Origin: a virus
Virus record (IMG/VR): IMGVR_UViG_3300026512_000009
Location: 1 to 64,000 of that record
Length of the DNA stretch: 64,000 nucleotides
Strand: one strand, 5' to 3'
Under the pieces are notes generated by a model that was given only the letters and a program-made list of their open reading frames with translations, ran no database searches and was not told the origin of the DNA. Within the stretch, counting starts at the first letter, position 1. Each line of letters begins with the position of its first letter. Below are positions 35,671 to 42,865 of the stretch, piece by piece. A program made the translations under genes and the position numbers.

Positions 35671-36022
35671 AGTAATCCCATATAATGTTTTGTGTTTTAT
35701 CTTTATCTATATCTACATGGATAAAATTCTTTCCAATTCCAATTCTATTAAACCCTACAAATAGTAATGCTTTTAGGATAGTATACCTATCTTTTATAGT
35801 AGCAGTTCTGATATCTGCAGCTAAACCTTTTAAGTGTGATGAGTTAGGAGAACCTCCTATAGACTTATTATGTTCTTTACATCTATAACCACTATTAATA
35901 TGGAAAGGTATTCCTGCAATATCTCTAGCTTTATCAAGTTTTTGTAACAAACTCTCATCCATATTGCATTGTCCACAACAAGGACAATTAAATTCTTCTA
36001 ATTTAAAATGTTTTAATTTCAT
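35663..36022 (-). CDS. Peptidase M15-type endolysin
   Basis: 119 residues, a single-domain D-Ala-D-Ala peptidase-like enzyme. Zinc ligands fit His63 in SSHLKG, Asp70 in AADIR and His102 in FIHVDID. The SGYRCKEHNKSIGGSPNSSH segment is the M15_3 signature. A Cys cluster at 13-19 (CPCCGQC) may bind an extra metal. No signal peptide is seen, so release needs a holin. It would cleave cross-bridge peptides of peptidoglycan at lysis. Confidence 0.85.
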   Translation of the reverse strand: MKLKHFKLEEFNCPCCGQCNMDESLLQKLDKARDIAGIPFHINSGYRCKEHNKSIGGSPNSSHLKGLAADIRTATIKDRYTILKALLFVGFNRIGIGKNFIHVDIDKDKTQNIIWDYYE

Positions 36023-36031
36023 GTAGCTCCT

Positions 36032-36898
36032 TTAGTTAAAATCGTTTGTTTCTACAGTGTATATTTTAGGTAGATTACTTATCATACCTGTTAACTGCAT
36101 ACCTAATGAGTCTTCTAAGGCATCTAATTGATCATTTTGTCTAAGTAGGTTTTTATAGTCATCTGGTAAAATAGATAACATTGCTAAAGATAAAATCCTA
36201 AATTCAAGTAAAACATCTTTAGCTAGTCTTAATGTTAATAAATGCATAAGACTTCTTAAGTTAAAACTAATTTGTCCTTTAAATTTATAAGCTTCTGGTA
36301 AAATATATTTTACTCTATCATTACTAAAACCTGATACCACTAGTCTTCTTAAATTTTCTAGTGCTTTAATACTGTCATGGTTTACTGCGTTATAAACTGT
36401 ATTGTTATCATCTTTAATCATATACAGGTATTTAGCAGCTCTTTTATAAACTTCTTCTCTACCTTCAATCCATGTAAAAGGTTTTTCTTTTTTTAGCTCT
36501 TTAAGTGTATATCTCGTAGATTTAATAGTAGGACTAACACCAATTCTATGTCTACTCAGTTCTTGTAACAAAGCTCTACTCGCTTCGAACTCAAATACAA
36601 TAAGACTATGTTCTAAAACACTTTCATGTTTAAACTTAAACCCTACTCGTTTGATTAAATTATAATCTTTTTCTCCTATATGTGTTTGTAGATTAGCTCC
36701 ACAATCTTTACATATACTTGTTACATTACATCCATACATACTAAGCGACTCTTCTAACTTGTTTGAACCACAATATGGACATTCTGTACCCATACCATCT
36801 AACCAATAACTATCTGCTTTATTAGTGGTATCATGACTTTGTCTAATACCGTTACTAATAAGCCATAAAGGGCTTGTGTATAATAATTTTACACTCAT
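36032..36898 (-). CDS. thyX: Flavin-dependent thymidylate synthase with zinc-ribbon insertion
   Basis: 288 residues. It methylates dUMP to dTMP using flavin and methylene-tetrahydrofolate. The signature RHR at 116-118 leads into KSTRYTLKELK, and LEHSLIVFEFEASRALLQEL precedes it. One residue more than usual separates RHR from the Ser-x-Arg part. Unusually, residues 38-70 hold CPYCG (Cys40, Cys43) and CKDC (Cys63, Cys66), a zinc ribbon inserted before the catalytic core. It supplies dTTP for an A+T-rich genome together with the ribonucleotide reductase genes. Confidence 0.9.
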   Translation of the reverse strand: MSVKLLYTSPLWLISNGIRQSHDTTNKADSYWLDGMGTECPYCGSNKLEESLSMYGCNVTSICKDCGANLQTHIGEKDYNLIKRVGFKFKHESVLEHSLIVFEFEASRALLQELSRHRIGVSPTIKSTRYTLKELKKEKPFTWIEGREEVYKRAAKYLYMIKDDNNTVYNAVNHDSIKALENLRRLVVSGFSNDRVKYILPEAYKFKGQISFNLRSLMHLLTLRLAKDVLLEFRILSLAMLSILPDDYKNLLRQNDQLDALEDSLGMQLTGMISNLPKIYTVETNDFN

Positions 36899-37101
36899 TC
36901 TTTTTCCTTTTCTACTTCACTAGGAAGTTTAATTTTTTTAAGATTACGCAGATCTGATTTTATTCTCCTAATGATCTCTTTATAATGTTTTTCATGTTTT
37001 GGAGTAGTTTCTAATAACTGTCCATAAATACCTAATTGATATTCGTGTTCTCTAAATTTGTCTTCTTTTTCTATCCAGTCAGGAAACCATAACTTTTTCA
37101 T
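36895..37101 (-). CDS. Hypothetical basic helical protein, 68 residues
   Basis: The start is set at the ATG at 37101, with AAAGGAG 5 bases upstream; an earlier GTG at 37107 overlaps that site. The product is charged and helical, with His/Lys-rich KHEKHYKEIIRRI. Its stop overlaps the thyX start by four bases, so the two are coupled. No family recognised. Confidence 0.6.
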   Translation of the reverse strand: MKKLWFPDWIEKEDKFREHEYQLGIYGQLLETTPKHEKHYKEIIRRIKSDLRNLKKIKLPSEVEKEKE

Positions 37102-37111
37102 TAACACTCCT

Positions 37112-37504
37112 TTATATATAGTCTAATATGATTTCAAATAAGTCGTATTTACTTAACCTATTTAAAGTAGTTTGGTAATTGTGTTTTATATAGTCATCTA
37201 AACACTCTTTATTCTTGACTTGGGTTTTTATCCATTTTCTCACGATCTCTTTATTAAAGCCATTAAGAAATAAAAAATATTCATCAGTAGCTTTAATATG
37301 AATCATTTTATCATTTAAAAATATTTCACTGTCTAAAGGTTTTGGAAATATGTCTTTAGATGTCCATATAAGATCATCTTTATTAAAAGTACTTAACGGA
37401 CAAGACTTGTTTTTAGCTTTAAATACTCCACAATTATAGTGTATCCAATAATCTAATTTACCTCTAACACTTTGATAGTTTTCAAGAGTTGATTGTATTA
37501 TCAT
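37112..37504 (-). CDS. Hypothetical protein, 130 residues
   Basis: A mixed alpha/beta soluble protein with two Cys in the first third and aromatic-rich DYWIHYNCG. No family recognised. It overlaps the upstream gene by 23 bases. Confidence 0.55.
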   Translation of the reverse strand: MIIQSTLENYQSVRGKLDYWIHYNCGVFKAKNKSCPLSTFNKDDLIWTSKDIFPKPLDSEIFLNDKMIHIKATDEYFLFLNGFNKEIVRKWIKTQVKNKECLDDYIKHNYQTTLNRLSKYDLFEIILDYI

Positions 37505-37928
37505 TTTCTATAAACCTCAAATAGTCTTTAACTAAGTAATCGACAGAATCAAGTTCTTTAGCACTTTTAACTAAGATTGTAGGTACTTTAATAAAAGTAT
37601 TAGTATACTCAACTAAATCCAATTCTAAAGACTTTAACCATCTGTTATAAAATCCAGGCTGGTATAAACTTTTACCTTTTACCATCGTACCTTTAATTCT
37701 ACCTATAGTAACATCTTTAAACACATTTTTAAGTATTAACGATAAAGTAGGAATATACTTATCATATGTATTATATTTATCGATAGGGATTTGAAGCTCT
37801 ACTAACTTTAACATTACTACATCTGAATTAAAAGGTATAGCTTTATCTATCTTATATATAAACTTATTTATAGAGTTTAACTGCTGTGTTGTAAATCTTA
37901 CATTAAATAGTTTTAAATCTGAAAGCAT
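37482..37928 (-). CDS. Hypothetical protein, 148 residues
   Basis: A helical, basic protein with GRIKGTMVKGKSLYQPGFY in the middle. It lies in a run of small middle genes. No family recognised. It directly follows, without overlap, the gene ending at 37932. Confidence 0.55.
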   Translation of the reverse strand: MLSDLKLFNVRFTTQQLNSINKFIYKIDKAIPFNSDVVMLKLVELQIPIDKYNTYDKYIPTLSLILKNVFKDVTIGRIKGTMVKGKSLYQPGFYNRWLKSLELDLVEYTNTFIKVPTILVKSAKELDSVDYLVKDYLRFIENDNTINS

Positions 37929-37931
37929 GTC

Positions 37932-38189
37932 TTATCCTTTAGGTTCTATTAAACCCAATTCTTCTAACTTATGTATAGTTCTATGGTGTATCTGTACTGT
38001 AACTGATAAACCTCTAATACGTTTCCAAATAACATATACTGAGTTATTGTTAGTTTGCTTGTATCCTGTAAAATCCTTATTCTTAAATAGTAAGTGTTTA
38101 TTGCCTTTTATGTCATAGAAAGGGGTAGGAATTGTACTATTTACAAACTTCCTAGCGTCTTTAGCTAATCCTTGTCTAATACTAAGCAT
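37932..38189 (-). CDS. Hypothetical small basic protein, possibly DNA-binding
   Basis: 85 residues, strongly basic. The C-terminal half (VTVQIHHRTIHKLEELGLI) could be a winged-helix recognition unit, but this is only a reading of helix spacing. It overlaps the preceding gene by 8 bases. Confidence 0.5.
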   Translation of the reverse strand: MLSIRQGLAKDARKFVNSTIPTPFYDIKGNKHLLFKNKDFTGYKQTNNNSVYVIWKRIRGLSVTVQIHHRTIHKLEELGLIEPKG

Positions 38190-38424
38190 ATAACTCCTTT
38201 AGCGTATCTTCACTACATTTCTTTATATCTTCCAGTACTTTTATTATATCTTCCTTATTAGTTTCTAAATCTTTAAACTTATAAACTTTAGAAGATAATA
38301 ATCCTTGTAAGAATACTCCAGCAACCATACCACTAGATACAGTTACTCCTTTAGGAGCTGCAGGAGCTTCAAACAAAGCAAACACTTTACTTAATAAATC
38401 TTCTGCTATAGTTTTAGTTTCCAT
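38182..38424 (-). CDS. Hypothetical protein, 80 residues
   Basis: A short protein with an Ala/Pro/Gly-rich centre (ALFEAPAAPKGVTVSSG) between two helices. The stop of the MazG-like gene touches its ATG. No family recognised. Confidence 0.5.
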   Translation of the reverse strand: METKTIAEDLLSKVFALFEAPAAPKGVTVSSGMVAGVFLQGLLSSKVYKFKDLETNKEDIIKVLEDIKKCSEDTLKELYA

Positions 38425-38924
38425 TACTTTATCCTTGCTTTATTGAAATCTGCTTTATATAAAGTTGATTTATCTTGACTTTTATTTTTTAACCATTTCT
38501 CTCCTGGATGTTTTCCTTTACTCATCCATCTATGCCTTTGAGCTGGGTCTTGTTCTCTTGAACTAATTTCTTTAATTGTCTCATTTAATGTACTTTCTGG
38601 ATTATATCCCATCTTTCTAATTTCTCCTACAGCAATGACAATGATATCATTTAATGCATCTAGCATTTCTATATTGTCATTATTTAGATCAGCTTCTTTA
38701 AACTCTTCTAATTCTTCATATAGTTTACTGTATGCTTGAGTCGGATTAAAACTTAATCCGTATCTTTCTTCATTTAACTCTACAATTTTATTGATAGGAT
38801 CTACTTCTACTTGTAATTCATCTGCAATCTGTCTTAATAACTCAGCATCATTTACATTACCTGCTTCTTCTTCATTGTAATCAGCTAAATCTCTTAGTTT
38901 GTTAATCATTTCTTGTCTATTCAT
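38424..38924 (-). CDS. MazG-like NTP pyrophosphohydrolase
   Basis: 166 residues. The metal-binding pattern of the all-alpha NTP pyrophosphatase superfamily is visible: EELEEFKEA near residue 70, then EMLDALNDIIVIA near 85, giving the EExxE and ExxD halves. The C-terminal segment QDPAQRHRWMSKGKHPGEKW is a conserved-looking basic tail. Such phage enzymes hydrolyse nucleotides or alarmones and so shape nucleotide pools. It clusters with thyX and ribonucleotide reductase in the middle region. Substrate undetermined. Confidence 0.75.
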   Translation of the reverse strand: MNRQEMINKLRDLADYNEEEAGNVNDAELLRQIADELQVEVDPINKIVELNEERYGLSFNPTQAYSKLYEELEEFKEADLNNDNIEMLDALNDIIVIAVGEIRKMGYNPESTLNETIKEISSREQDPAQRHRWMSKGKHPGEKWLKNKSQDKSTLYKADFNKARIK

Positions 38925-38985
38925 TTATTCTCCTTTTATAGTACTAGTCGTTTAATATTAGCCATTAAAGCATCTCCACCGTCTC

Positions 38986-39072
38986 CTATTTATTACAAAT
39001 TCCCATATCAGGCCATCCAGCTTTAATTGGTCCTATGTCGCCTCTGTATTCAACATAACCTTTTAAAATCAT
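38986..39072 (-). CDS. Small ORF of 28 residues, possibly frameshifted
   Basis: ATG at 39072 with AAAAAGGGTG upstream gives MILKGYVEYRGDIGPIKAGW and eight more residues before TAG at 38986. The -1 frame then continues without a stop for 17 codons to 38936, reading IGDGGDALMANIKRLVL. The protein-like character of that continuation suggests one original gene of about 45 residues broken by a one-base change or read by frameshifting. Confidence 0.4.
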   Translation of the reverse strand: MILKGYVEYRGDIGPIKAGWPDMGICNK

Positions 39073-39089
39073 TATTCACCCTTTTTATT

Positions 39090-39647
39090 TTACTTCTCTA
39101 TAACCCATTTATAACGCATTATGTCATCTTGTGTAAACACATAAGGTTTAACAAAGATTTTTTGTGTTATAGGACAAATATCAACAACATCGATATGGGC
39201 TTCATAATTCACTTCCGTACCTTCTTCAAATACACCTAATAAAGGCGGTCTGTTTATCTTAAATTTACTTCCTGGCACATAAATTAAAAAACTATCTTTC
39301 CAGAGCTTATGTCTCACTCTGTAACCTAATTTCAATAATTCTTTTGCTTCACCAATACTAAAGTCTCCATCTAAAGGTTTATATGGTTTCATTGCTCTGT
39401 TGCTAACAAACCAACAATCTGGATTTTCTGCAATAGGTTCTTCATTGTTATGTATCTCTTCTATATTATTTATATCTCCCATTACTACACCAACAACATC
39501 TCCTGATAATGCTTCCACAATAGCAGGCTTATCTGCTTTTGAAACACCAATAAAGTCATATTTCTTTAGCAGATTATCTAAATCTAACCTTGTTACTTCT
39601 AGCCCTGTATGTATTTTTCCGTCTCTTAAATACTGTTTTATCCTCAT
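39090..39647 (-). CDS. DUF2829 (Tad2-like) protein with N-terminal extension
   Basis: 185 residues. Residues 96-183 have the DUF2829 layout: FSIGEAKELLKLGYRVRHKLW, YVPGSKF, RPPLLGVFEEGTEVNYEAHI and a C-terminal FTQDDIMRYKWVI. DUF2829 is the domain of Tad2, a phage protein known to sequester the cyclic signalling nucleotide of Thoeris defence; some homologues bind CBASS signals. The first 95 residues are an extra domain of unknown type, not part of single-domain Tad2. Anti-defence function is inferred from the family; many DUF2829 proteins are untested. Confidence 0.75.
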   Translation of the reverse strand: MRIKQYLRDGKIHTGLEVTRLDLDNLLKKYDFIGVSKADKPAIVEALSGDVVGVVMGDINNIEEIHNNEEPIAENPDCWFVSNRAMKPYKPLDGDFSIGEAKELLKLGYRVRHKLWKDSFLIYVPGSKFKINRPPLLGVFEEGTEVNYEAHIDVVDICPITQKIFVKPYVFTQDDIMRYKWVIEK

Positions 39648-39904
39648 ATTAAACCTTTATAATTCTTCTTGATACAACTATTTCCATATGTTTTTGATTC
39701 TTTCTCTATTTCCACATAGCCTTTCTCAAAAGCCTCTTTTGGACTCCAACTTTTATAACCATCTTCGTATTCAACATAATACCCTTCTTGTTCGTCTTTC
39801 CCTACATCATAATCTCTAACATATCCCCAATGACCTGCCTCATGATATTTCATTGGTTTTGCTTTTACTACTTTAATAGACCTATACTCTTTTAATTCAT
39901 CCAT
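39644..39904 (-). CDS. Hypothetical phage protein with GYKSWSP motif
   Basis: 86 residues. The segment EGYYVEYEDGYKSWSPKEAFEKGY is of a kind seen in many small phage proteins of unknown function. Its stop overlaps the start of the DUF2829 gene by four bases, so the two are co-expressed. An accessory or anti-defence role is possible from context only. Confidence 0.6.
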   Translation of the reverse strand: MDELKEYRSIKVVKAKPMKYHEAGHWGYVRDYDVGKDEQEGYYVEYEDGYKSWSPKEAFEKGYVEIEKESKTYGNSCIKKNYKGLI

Positions 39905-39962
39905 TTTGTAATCCTTTTTACTTTTTACTTTTTACTTTTTAAACTCAATACTTAACATTTAG

Positions 39963-40649
39963 TCAATCTTCTAATTCTCTATATGTTTCTATAAGAAACT
40001 TATCGTCTGGAAGTGGGTAAGACAGATAATTAGTGTATGAAGTTCCTTTTCTACAACCTTTTGTAGTAAATGTACAATCATTTTTCGCATCATAAAATCG
40101 AATAACTTTATCCGTTTCTGGTCCATTCCAGCATATAATTAACTGTTTATCATGTAATCCTCTTACTGGATTGTAAGCTACATCTTGCCAATAGTCGTTA
40201 GTATGTTCAAACCACTCTTCAGACTCATAACCTATATAATAAGGTGAGTCTGGCATTTTAAATACTACTATTCCTTGTTTAGGTCCTGTAAATTTAACTA
40301 TAACCTCTTTACTTGTTCCTTTATTAGCAATTTTGAAAATAGGATAACTAAACTCTGACTTAACTCTATATTTAATGTCAGGAGTCCATAAACAATGTGC
40401 AGTTACCAACCATTTTTTTAAATATTTATTATAGTATTCAAACACTGTAGAAGGTTTATCAATTTGCAATTTCCTTAATTTAGCATGCTTATCGTTTACT
40501 ATATAATGACAATTTTCACTCCAGCTACAATCTTCAAACCCTATTTTAAACCATTCACCGTTATTAATAAATTTATCTTTAACCCATATTTTAGGTTCTT
40601 TTCGATTTTTTAGCCATCTTTGTATTTCTTTCTTATGTTCTTTTAACAC
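39963..40649 (-). CDS. Hypothetical protein, 228 residues
   Basis: A basic, aromatic-rich beta protein (many Trp and Tyr; CSWSENCHYIV near residue 40, then repeated short strands). No family recognised. It belongs to an accessory-looking run of small genes from 39.0 to 41.8 kb. Confidence 0.55.
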   Translation of the reverse strand: MLKEHKKEIQRWLKNRKEPKIWVKDKFINNGEWFKIGFEDCSWSENCHYIVNDKHAKLRKLQIDKPSTVFEYYNKYLKKWLVTAHCLWTPDIKYRVKSEFSYPIFKIANKGTSKEVIVKFTGPKQGIVVFKMPDSPYYIGYESEEWFEHTNDYWQDVAYNPVRGLHDKQLIICWNGPETDKVIRFYDAKNDCTFTTKGCRKGTSYTNYLSYPLPDDKFLIETYRELED

Positions 40650-40650
40650 T

Positions 40651-40986
40651 TTATTCTCCTTTAATTATATAATAAACATTAAGATGTTTATTATTTTGTG
40701 AATTTTCAATAATTGTACTAACTTTAAAGTTTTTAACTAACTCTTTATAAATATTAGCAATATTATTAGATAAATTATCGTTTATACTAAATTGGTACTT
40801 TATATAATTTTTATCTTTAATAAAATTATTTACATCTCCTAACCAAATTGTATAATCTACTAAACTTTTACTACTACAATGACTAACTCCAATTAAGTTT
40901 GAACTATCGTGTTCTTTTTCAGCAAGTTTCCAAATCTTTGGAATATCTTTAATACTATATACTTTATACAGTTTTTTACTTTTCAT
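40651..40986 (-). CDS. Hypothetical protein, 111 residues
   Basis: A mixed alpha/beta, lysine-rich protein. No family recognised. AAAGGATATAAG precedes its ATG, and its stop lies one base before the start of the next gene. Confidence 0.55.
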   Translation of the reverse strand: MKSKKLYKVYSIKDIPKIWKLAEKEHDSSNLIGVSHCSSKSLVDYTIWLGDVNNFIKDKNYIKYQFSINDNLSNNIANIYKELVKNFKVSTIIENSQNNKHLNVYYIIKGE

Positions 40987-41041
40987 CTTATATCCTTTAA
41001 TTTTAAGTAGAATAAATTACTATTCAATTAACCTATCTACA

Positions 41042-41230
41042 TTATGTTCTTTCTATAGTTATTTTATACCTTTTAACTTCTTCTATTTTATGTTCATATT
41101 CATTATAAGGATCGTATTTCTCATCTTTATTAAGTAATTCTAAATAATCTATACAATCATTATAAGACCCTACAAACATAATAGTGATATCTAATATTTT
41201 AGCTGTTCTAACTATCGCGTAAATTCTCAT
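41042..41230 (-). CDS. Hypothetical small protein, 62 residues
   Basis: The start is placed at the ATG at 41230; a longer frame would need a TTG at 41245. It reads as a short alternating alpha/beta protein with an acidic middle (NKDEKYDPYNEYEHKIEE). It overlaps the end of the DUF6378 gene by 23 bases. No family recognised. Confidence 0.45.
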   Translation of the reverse strand: MRIYAIVRTAKILDITIMFVGSYNDCIDYLELLNKDEKYDPYNEYEHKIEEVKRYKITIERT

Positions 41231-41576
41231 TACTGTTACCTTCAACCCATTCTCCGTTTTTTCTTATAACTTGAATTGTCTTAACATCAGTTACATTTTC
41301 AGTCTTTTCTAACTCATCACAAACTAATTTAGCATATGCTGATAAATCTCTCCATGAGTCTAAGTAATAAGGATCTCCATTTAAAATTCTAGCTAGTTTA
41401 TGGATAATCATATCTAATCCTTCCATAATAACCATATTAGCTTCTCTTCTTTCTTTATCTAACTTTAAATCTGTATATACTTTATTTTTAATACTTTGAC
41501 TTATTTCTGCAAATGAAGAGAAAGAGCCGTATCTTTTTCCTCTCTCTTCTAATAACTTTTCTGTAGTCTTATTCAT
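41208..41576 (-). CDS. DUF6378-like phage protein
   Basis: 122 residues from the ATG at 41576, which has AGGAG at 7-base spacing; an upstream in-frame ATG at 41606 lies inside the preceding gene. LLEERGKRYGSFSSFAEISQ and GLDMIIHKLARILNGDPYYLDSWRDL are the hallmark segments of the family. These all-alpha proteins are common in phages; a nucleotide-related role has been suggested by resemblance to MazG-like folds, but none is shown. Confidence 0.65.
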   Translation of the reverse strand: MNKTTEKLLEERGKRYGSFSSFAEISQSIKNKVYTDLKLDKERREANMVIMEGLDMIIHKLARILNGDPYYLDSWRDLSAYAKLVCDELEKTENVTDVKTIQVIRKNGEWVEGNSNENLRDS

Positions 41577-41775
41577 TATCTTCTCCTTCGTATACTTCGT
41601 ATACACTTAAACATAACATATCATCTTTAATATACTTTTCTTTATCGATTACCATAAACACTAAACCGTTACACTCTAGCTCCTCTAACAGAGCATCTAA
41701 ATACTTAGTTTCTGTTTTATACAATCTTACTTCCCCTAATCCTGATAAGGCTACTACATATATACTATCTTCCAT
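41569..41775 (-). CDS. Hypothetical acidic protein, 68 residues
   Basis: A small alpha/beta protein. It lies immediately 3' of nrdB in transcription order, with an 11-base overlap. No Cys pair of a glutaredoxin is seen, so it is not an obvious reductase partner. No family recognised. Confidence 0.5.
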   Translation of the reverse strand: MEDSIYVVALSGLGEVRLYKTETKYLDALLEELECNGLVFMVIDKEKYIKDDMLCLSVYEVYEGEDNE

Positions 41776-42865
41776 ACTTCAACCTTTCTTTAAAATCTTT
41801 AGGAATATCTTTATTAAGTTTACCTAATAAGTAATTCACACCATCAGACTCGTTTAAAGCTACTTGCAAATTAGATGTATTTACATATTTACTAACCCAA
41901 GTACAAGGATTGTTTATCTTATCAGTTAAAGGGTTTAAACCTAAAGAACCCATTAGTTTATACATATTGTAATCAATATACTTTTTTAGTATCTTATCAT
42001 TTAAACCTAGTAAATTAATTATCTTATCTTTAGGGAATAGGTAATCAACCCACATATAATCTAATTCTCTAGCTAAACTATAAGCTTTATAAACCCAAGG
42101 TTCTAAATCTTTAAATATTTGAATATACTCAGAGTCTTTTCTAAGTCTATTAAGCAAGTAAACCGTCATAGCTAAATGGTTAGACTCATCCATATGGATC
42201 TTACCTATAGTTTTAGCTGAAGACTCCATCATACCGTTTTCGCTAAATGCATAAGTAGTTACAAATGATGATTGAAACATTCCACCTTCTAATATGTTTA
42301 AGGTATATAATGCTTTAACTAATAACATTTTATGGTATTCTTCATTATATTCTACATGACCTACTAATACTCTTTTTGCATTATACTCATAGATTTCATT
42401 AAACATATCAGTAAGCAATCTACCTCTTTTAAGTATGTTTTCATTAACCATAATATCATCAAATTCATTAGTTGAATTTAAAGGCAATGCTTTAATGATC
42501 TCTGCATATGATTGAGTATGGATATCTTCTTGAAAAGCATGTACTGCCCACCAACTCTCTAGTTGAGGGTTAGTTGTAATAGGTTTAAATACTTCACTAA
42601 CACTTCTTTCTGCTACTGAGTCTAACAGGGTTTGAAATTTAAGGTTTTTAACAAATAGTTCTTGTAATTCTGATTCCATAGTATAATAATCTACAGCATC
42701 TTGTGTATAACTAAAGTCATGTTTAAACCAAGTAAGTCCTAAAGCTCTATCTGTTGTCTTTAAAATCCATTGTTCGATAGCTAGATCAAGTCTAACTATA
42801 TTCCTACCTTTACCAAAGAACAAAGGTTCTTTAGTAAAATCTATTATGTTATTATCAAATATCAT
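41765..42865 (-). CDS. nrdB: Ribonucleotide reductase class Ia, beta subunit
   Basis: 366 residues. It houses the diiron-tyrosyl radical that activates the alpha subunit. Visible ligands: Asp82 in TLLDS, Glu113 and His116 in FQEDIH, and the radical Tyr120 in HTQSY, followed later by a Glu in AFSENG and the Glu/His pair of DESNH. All key residues of E. coli NrdB have counterparts, so it should be active. Its start overlaps the nrdA stop by four bases. Confidence 0.95.
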   Translation of the reverse strand: MIFDNNIIDFTKEPLFFGKGRNIVRLDLAIEQWILKTTDRALGLTWFKHDFSYTQDAVDYYTMESELQELFVKNLKFQTLLDSVAERSVSEVFKPITTNPQLESWWAVHAFQEDIHTQSYAEIIKALPLNSTNEFDDIMVNENILKRGRLLTDMFNEIYEYNAKRVLVGHVEYNEEYHKMLLVKALYTLNILEGGMFQSSFVTTYAFSENGMMESSAKTIGKIHMDESNHLAMTVYLLNRLRKDSEYIQIFKDLEPWVYKAYSLARELDYMWVDYLFPKDKIINLLGLNDKILKKYIDYNMYKLMGSLGLNPLTDKINNPCTWVSKYVNTSNLQVALNESDGVNYLLGKLNKDIPKDFKERLKYGR

